A stretch of DNA of 8,984 bases from Spirochaeta sp. (GTDB lineage: Bacteria > Spirochaetota > Spirochaetia > Sphaerochaetales > Sphaerochaetaceae), in assembly GCA_020054965.1 (NCBI GenBank), contig JAIMZO010000046.1:1-8984 (forward strand), written 5' to 3'. The notes under the pieces are model-generated. The model searched no databases and had not been told where the DNA came from. It saw only the letters and a list, made by a program, of their open reading frames with translations. Positions 6,720-8,984 of this stretch are shown here, in pieces. Within the stretch, counting starts at the first letter, position 1, and each line of letters opens with the position of its first letter. Both the position numbers and the translations under genes were made by a program.

Positions 6720-6724
6720 GGAGG
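6720..6724 (+). promoter_or_regulatory. ribosome binding site deciding the GntR start
   Basis: GGAGG is 5 bp before ATG 6730. The earlier in-frame ATG at 6718 overlaps the ribosome site itself and is rejected as a start. Confidence 0.8.
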
Positions 6725-6729
6725 TTGGC

Positions 6730-7458
6730 ATGGATATTTCGAACATTTCGCTTACTCGGACAAATCTAAGTTCACAGGTTGCTGACCATCTGGAAGAATA
6801 TATACTCTCCTCCCCAAAGAGCAAGGTCTCTGAGAAACTCCCTTCAGAGATGAAGCTTGCAAAACAGTACAACGTAAGCCGCCCTGTAATCAGGGAAGCT
6901 ATGAAACTCTTGCAGGAGAGAGGCCTTATCTCATTGAAGAACGGTAGTGGTGCATATATCACCCGCCCTGAAACCGATACGGTGATGAATGCCATCAACC
7001 GTATCATGCAGGTGGATCATATCAAATCTGAGGATTTGACTCAGGTACGGGAGATTCTTGAACTCTCATCTGCCGACCTAGCAGTGCAGAAGATCACAGA
7101 TGAAGATCTCCAGAAGATGGATGAAATCCTTTCCAAGTTTGAGGATAAAACGCTCCCATTGAAGGAACGTGTCAAGCTGGATGAGCAGTTTCATCTGACC
7201 ATTGCACAGGCCGGGGGCAATGAGCTGCTGTGTATGTTTATCGGCGTTCTGACATCCCTCCTCCGCGATTACATGGGGAAGGGAATCCTTGTAGAAGGTG
7301 GTATTGAAGATGCAATCTCCCGCCACCGGGAAATCTACCAAGCCTTCTGCAATAGAGATAGGGAAGCTGTGCATCGTGCCATGGCTGACCACCTCAAAGT
7401 ATCCAGCCTTAATGTACAATTCTTTGACAAGAAAGGTACTACTGTAAAAACGAAGTAA
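6730..7458 (+). CDS. GntR-family transcription regulator, FadR subfamily with FCD domain
   Basis: A 242-residue cytosolic DNA-binding regulator. Residues about 10-80 form the winged helix, with LPSEMKLAKQYNVSRPVIREAMKLL as the helix-turn-helix in which SRPVIREAM is the recognition helix, and GLISLKNGSGAYITRP as the wing. Residues about 100-230 form an all-helical FCD ligand domain; D151, H155 (LDEQFH), H199 (SRHREI) and H221 (ADHL) match the metal-binding set of this class, which typically senses carboxylates or sugar-acid intermediates through the metal. ATG 6730 follows GGAGG. It lies 52 bp after the aldolases on the same strand, so it is the likely local regulator of the TRAP operon, perhaps through the palindrome at 2035-2050. 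Mode (repressor or activator) is not shown; repression relieved by ligand is commonest in the family. Confidence 0.94.
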   Translation: MDISNISLTRTNLSSQVADHLEEYILSSPKSKVSEKLPSEMKLAKQYNVSRPVIREAMKLLQERGLISLKNGSGAYITRPETDTVMNAINRIMQVDHIKSEDLTQVREILELSSADLAVQKITDEDLQKMDEILSKFEDKTLPLKERVKLDEQFHLTIAQAGGNELLCMFIGVLTSLLRDYMGKGILVEGGIEDAISRHREIYQAFCNRDREAVHRAMADHLKVSSLNVQFFDKKGTTVKTK

Positions 7459-7479
7459 CGCATTAGAACACCTTTCCCT

Positions 7480-7508
7480 ATGACAAACCTCCCATACCCT
7501 GTTATGCT
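7480..7508 (+). promoter_or_regulatory. candidate sigma70 promoter for the B12-sensor unit
   Basis: ATGACA (7480-7485, 5 of 6) and TATGCT (7503-7508, 4 of 6) are spaced by 17 bp, 38 bp before the ATG. The 88 bp gap before this gene and the lack of functional link to the TRAP operon support an independent unit, although no clear terminator follows the GntR gene. Confidence 0.45.
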
Positions 7509-7546
7509 ATAGCTATATCACGTACTTTTCGGGATGGAGGTCTTGC

Positions 7547-8617
7547 ATGAGTTTATTACTACCGGATATAGATCCAAGACGTATCAGTCTCGCGCAAAAA
7601 ATCTTCGACCAACAGTTCGAGCAAGACCCCAGACTTGAGCAGGAAATGGATGATAGACGGAAACGTCTCATGTTCCAAGACATACTCTACAACTTCGACT
7701 TCCTTTCAACTGCGGTGCAGATCGGAGATGAGAAGCTCTTCACGAACTATGCAGTCTGGCTCTATGAGTTGCTCTGCAACCTGATGAAAGATATTGACCG
7801 TGATCGCGTCAAGGACCAGATGGTCCATCACTACGAAATTTTAAAAACCTTCAGTGACAAGCTCTTTGAAGAAGAGACAATGATTACTTCAGCAAGAACC
7901 ATCCTTGATGCTGCTATTGATGCAACTGAACAGGCAATGGACAACTACCAGGTATCTGAGGAGTTTCTTCGGGGTAATCATCTTTCCATACGGCGAGCAT
8001 ATCTTAATGCACTTCTCAGGAGTGAAACCCAGAAGGCTATCCAAATCATTGAAGATGCACGAAAGGACGGGTTAAGCCTGGAAGAGCTCTATGAAGATGT
8101 TATACGTCTCAGCATGCAGGAAATCGGGGAACTCTGGTACCAGAACAAGATAACCGTGGACAAGGAACATTATGCTACCTCCACCACCCAGATGATCCTT
8201 GCTCGCTTCTATCCATACATTTTCAACCAGAGGCCAGTAGACAAGAAAGTCCTTACCTGTTGCATCGGCAGCGAGCTACATGAGATGGGAGGCAGAATGG
8301 TAGCAGACCTTTTTGAGTATCGAGGATGGGAAAGTGTCTACCTTGGGGCAGCAGTCCCTATTCCTTCGTTAGTAAGCGCAGTGGCGGAACATCAACCCGA
8401 TCTTGTCGCACTCTCGGTCACCATGCCCCAACACCTCCAAACCTGTTATCTAGCGGTAAAGACATTGAAAGAGAAATACCCTTCCCTGCTTGTAGCGGTT
8501 GGAGGAAGAGCGTTCAAGACCACTGGTGGCATCTATAAGACATGGCCCATCGATGTGTATACAGACCTTGCAACAGAGTTGGTCATTTGGGCTGATAAGG
8601 TTGTTGCAAAACCATGA
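7547..8617 (+). CDS. cobalamin-binding sensor protein with photoreceptor-type W-x9-EH motif
   Basis: A 356-residue soluble B12-binding protein. Residues 1-145 are a largely helical N-terminal region I do not recognise; there is no MerR-type DNA-binding domain. Residues about 146-225 form the helical cap, with EIGELWYQNKITVDKEHYATS containing W197, E207 and H208, the W-x9-EH spacing of CarH/LitR photoreceptors. Residues about 232-356 are the Rossmann B12 domain: E243-L-H245-E-M-G248 is the DxHxxG-type motif with D replaced by E, then SVTMP (S290) and VGG (G319-G320), at normal spacing. H245 is the expected axial cobalt ligand. ATG 7547 follows GGAGG at 7536-7540. The stop overlaps the next gene (ATGA), so the pair is co-translated. 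The lack of any methyltransferase or mutase partner favours a sensory role, light via adenosylcobalamin or B12 level, over catalysis. The light-sensing role is inferred. Confidence 0.85.
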   Translation: MSLLLPDIDPRRISLAQKIFDQQFEQDPRLEQEMDDRRKRLMFQDILYNFDFLSTAVQIGDEKLFTNYAVWLYELLCNLMKDIDRDRVKDQMVHHYEILKTFSDKLFEEETMITSARTILDAAIDATEQAMDNYQVSEEFLRGNHLSIRRAYLNALLRSETQKAIQIIEDARKDGLSLEELYEDVIRLSMQEIGELWYQNKITVDKEHYATSTTQMILARFYPYIFNQRPVDKKVLTCCIGSELHEMGGRMVADLFEYRGWESVYLGAAVPIPSLVSAVAEHQPDLVALSVTMPQHLQTCYLAVKTLKEKYPSLLVAVGGRAFKTTGGIYKTWPIDVYTDLATELVIWADKVVAKP

Positions 8618-8984
8618 ACCACTCATTCTTCGTCCGCACTGACACAAGGAAAGTAGTGCAAGAGACCTACTGGTCGAAACCCATATCATTGGCCATGCCC
8701 TTCAAGACCACCTTGGAGTCCCTGTTCAAACAAGATGATAAAGATCATTTTAATAAAATCTTCTCCAACGCTATAGACCATGAGACTGAAGTCTTTTGCG
8801 CCCATATACCTATTATCGAGGAACAGGAGCAACTCTGTTTCTTCATTGTCAGTGCAAAGAAATTCGTGTATGTATTGGCATTGGATTATCTTGCTGATCT
8901 TCCCTCCGCTATCCAGGAAGCACACAACCAGGTCATCTTTGCCATGATCAAGCAATTTGCTGTGTTGCACGGTGAACAACTCAT
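8614..8984 (+). CDS. partial gene translationally coupled to the B12 sensor, possible signalling partner
   Basis: An open frame of 123 complete codons running off the window end. It starts at ATG 8614, overlapping the stop of the cobalamin-binding gene by four bases. The visible part begins MNHSFFVRTDTRKVVQ and includes FKTTLESLFKQDDKDHFNKIF, CAHIPIIEEQEQLCFFIV, then a helical stretch ending AMIKQFAVLHGEQL. It has no signal peptide or membrane segment. The alternating beta-like and helical pattern, with a long helix at the end, could be a PAS-like input domain leading into a coiled linker of a histidine kinase or phosphatase, but no catalytic motif is in the window and I do not recognise the family. 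Coding status is supported by the overlap and uninterrupted frame; the signalling role is an inference from its partner. Confidence 0.55.
   Translation, partial: MNHSFFVRTDTRKVVQETYWSKPISLAMPFKTTLESLFKQDDKDHFNKIFSNAIDHETEVFCAHIPIIEEQEQLCFFIVSAKKFVYVLALDYLADLPSAIQEAHNQVIFAMIKQFAVLHGEQL

Noticed and set aside
6474..7007. Minus-strand open frame of 177 codons
   Set aside because: It spans the end of the HpaI-type aldolase and the start of the GntR gene, both of which have full family motifs on the other strand.
7508..7517. Palindrome TATAGCTATA upstream of the B12 sensor
   Set aside because: Only 10 bp of AT-rich sequence overlapping the likely -10 region; too short to support an operator.
1..8984. 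tRNA, rRNA, CRISPR array, prophage or transposase
   Set aside because: No cloverleaf, repeat-spacer pattern or mobile-element protein was seen on either strand; the window is almost fully filled by the genes listed.

Overview
The window looks like chromosomal DNA from a free-living or gut-type bacterium with moderate G+C and strong GGAGG ribosome binding sites. The mix of a solute-binding TRAP system, a YhcH-family protein, a phytoene-desaturase-like gene and a stand-alone B12-binding sensor best fits a spirochaete of the Sphaerochaeta group. That assignment is an inference from gene content and protein style, not from a marker gene.

Layout. (1) Positions 54-1281, minus strand: a CrtI-type phytoene desaturase/carotene oxidoreductase reading frame that appears broken at both ends. 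It has no usable start codon before the FAD-binding motif, and it stops about 90-100 residues short of the usual C-terminus. (2) Positions 1282-1427: an AT-rich divergent intergenic region. (3) Positions 1428-1880, plus strand: a YhcH/YjgK/YiaL-family (DUF386) protein closed by a strong intrinsic terminator. (4) Positions 1933-2098: a rich regulatory region with a TTGACA box, a cluster of TGTAA/TTACA half-sites and a perfect 7-2-7 palindrome. (5) Positions 2099-6677: a tight operon encoding a tripartite TRAP transporter (dctP, dctQ, dctM), then a DapA/NanA-superfamily Schiff-base aldolase and an HpcH/HpaI metal-dependent aldolase. A hairpin with two mutually exclusive pairings separates dctP from dctQM. 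(6) Positions 6730-7458: a FadR-subfamily GntR regulator with an FCD ligand domain, the probable regulator of the operon. (7) Positions 7547-8984: a separate unit with a cobalamin-binding protein carrying the W-x9-EH signature of B12 photoreceptors. Its stop codon overlaps the start of a second gene, a possible sensor/signalling partner, that runs off the window.

How the genes fit together. The binding protein captures an organic acid, probably a sugar acid or similar carboxylate, in the periplasm. DctQM imports it with a cation gradient. The two aldolases, of different folds, would cleave 2-keto(-3-deoxy) acid intermediates to pyruvate or a related keto acid plus an aldehyde. The YhcH protein may act on the sugar-acid anomer or a related step. 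The FCD-GntR protein would sense substrate or intermediate. No dehydratase, kinase or dehydrogenase is present, so the substrate cannot be named. The most interesting part is the B12 sensor pair near a decayed carotenoid gene: B12 photoreceptors of the CarH type classically control carotenoid genes, but this one has no DNA-binding domain and seems to signal through its partner.
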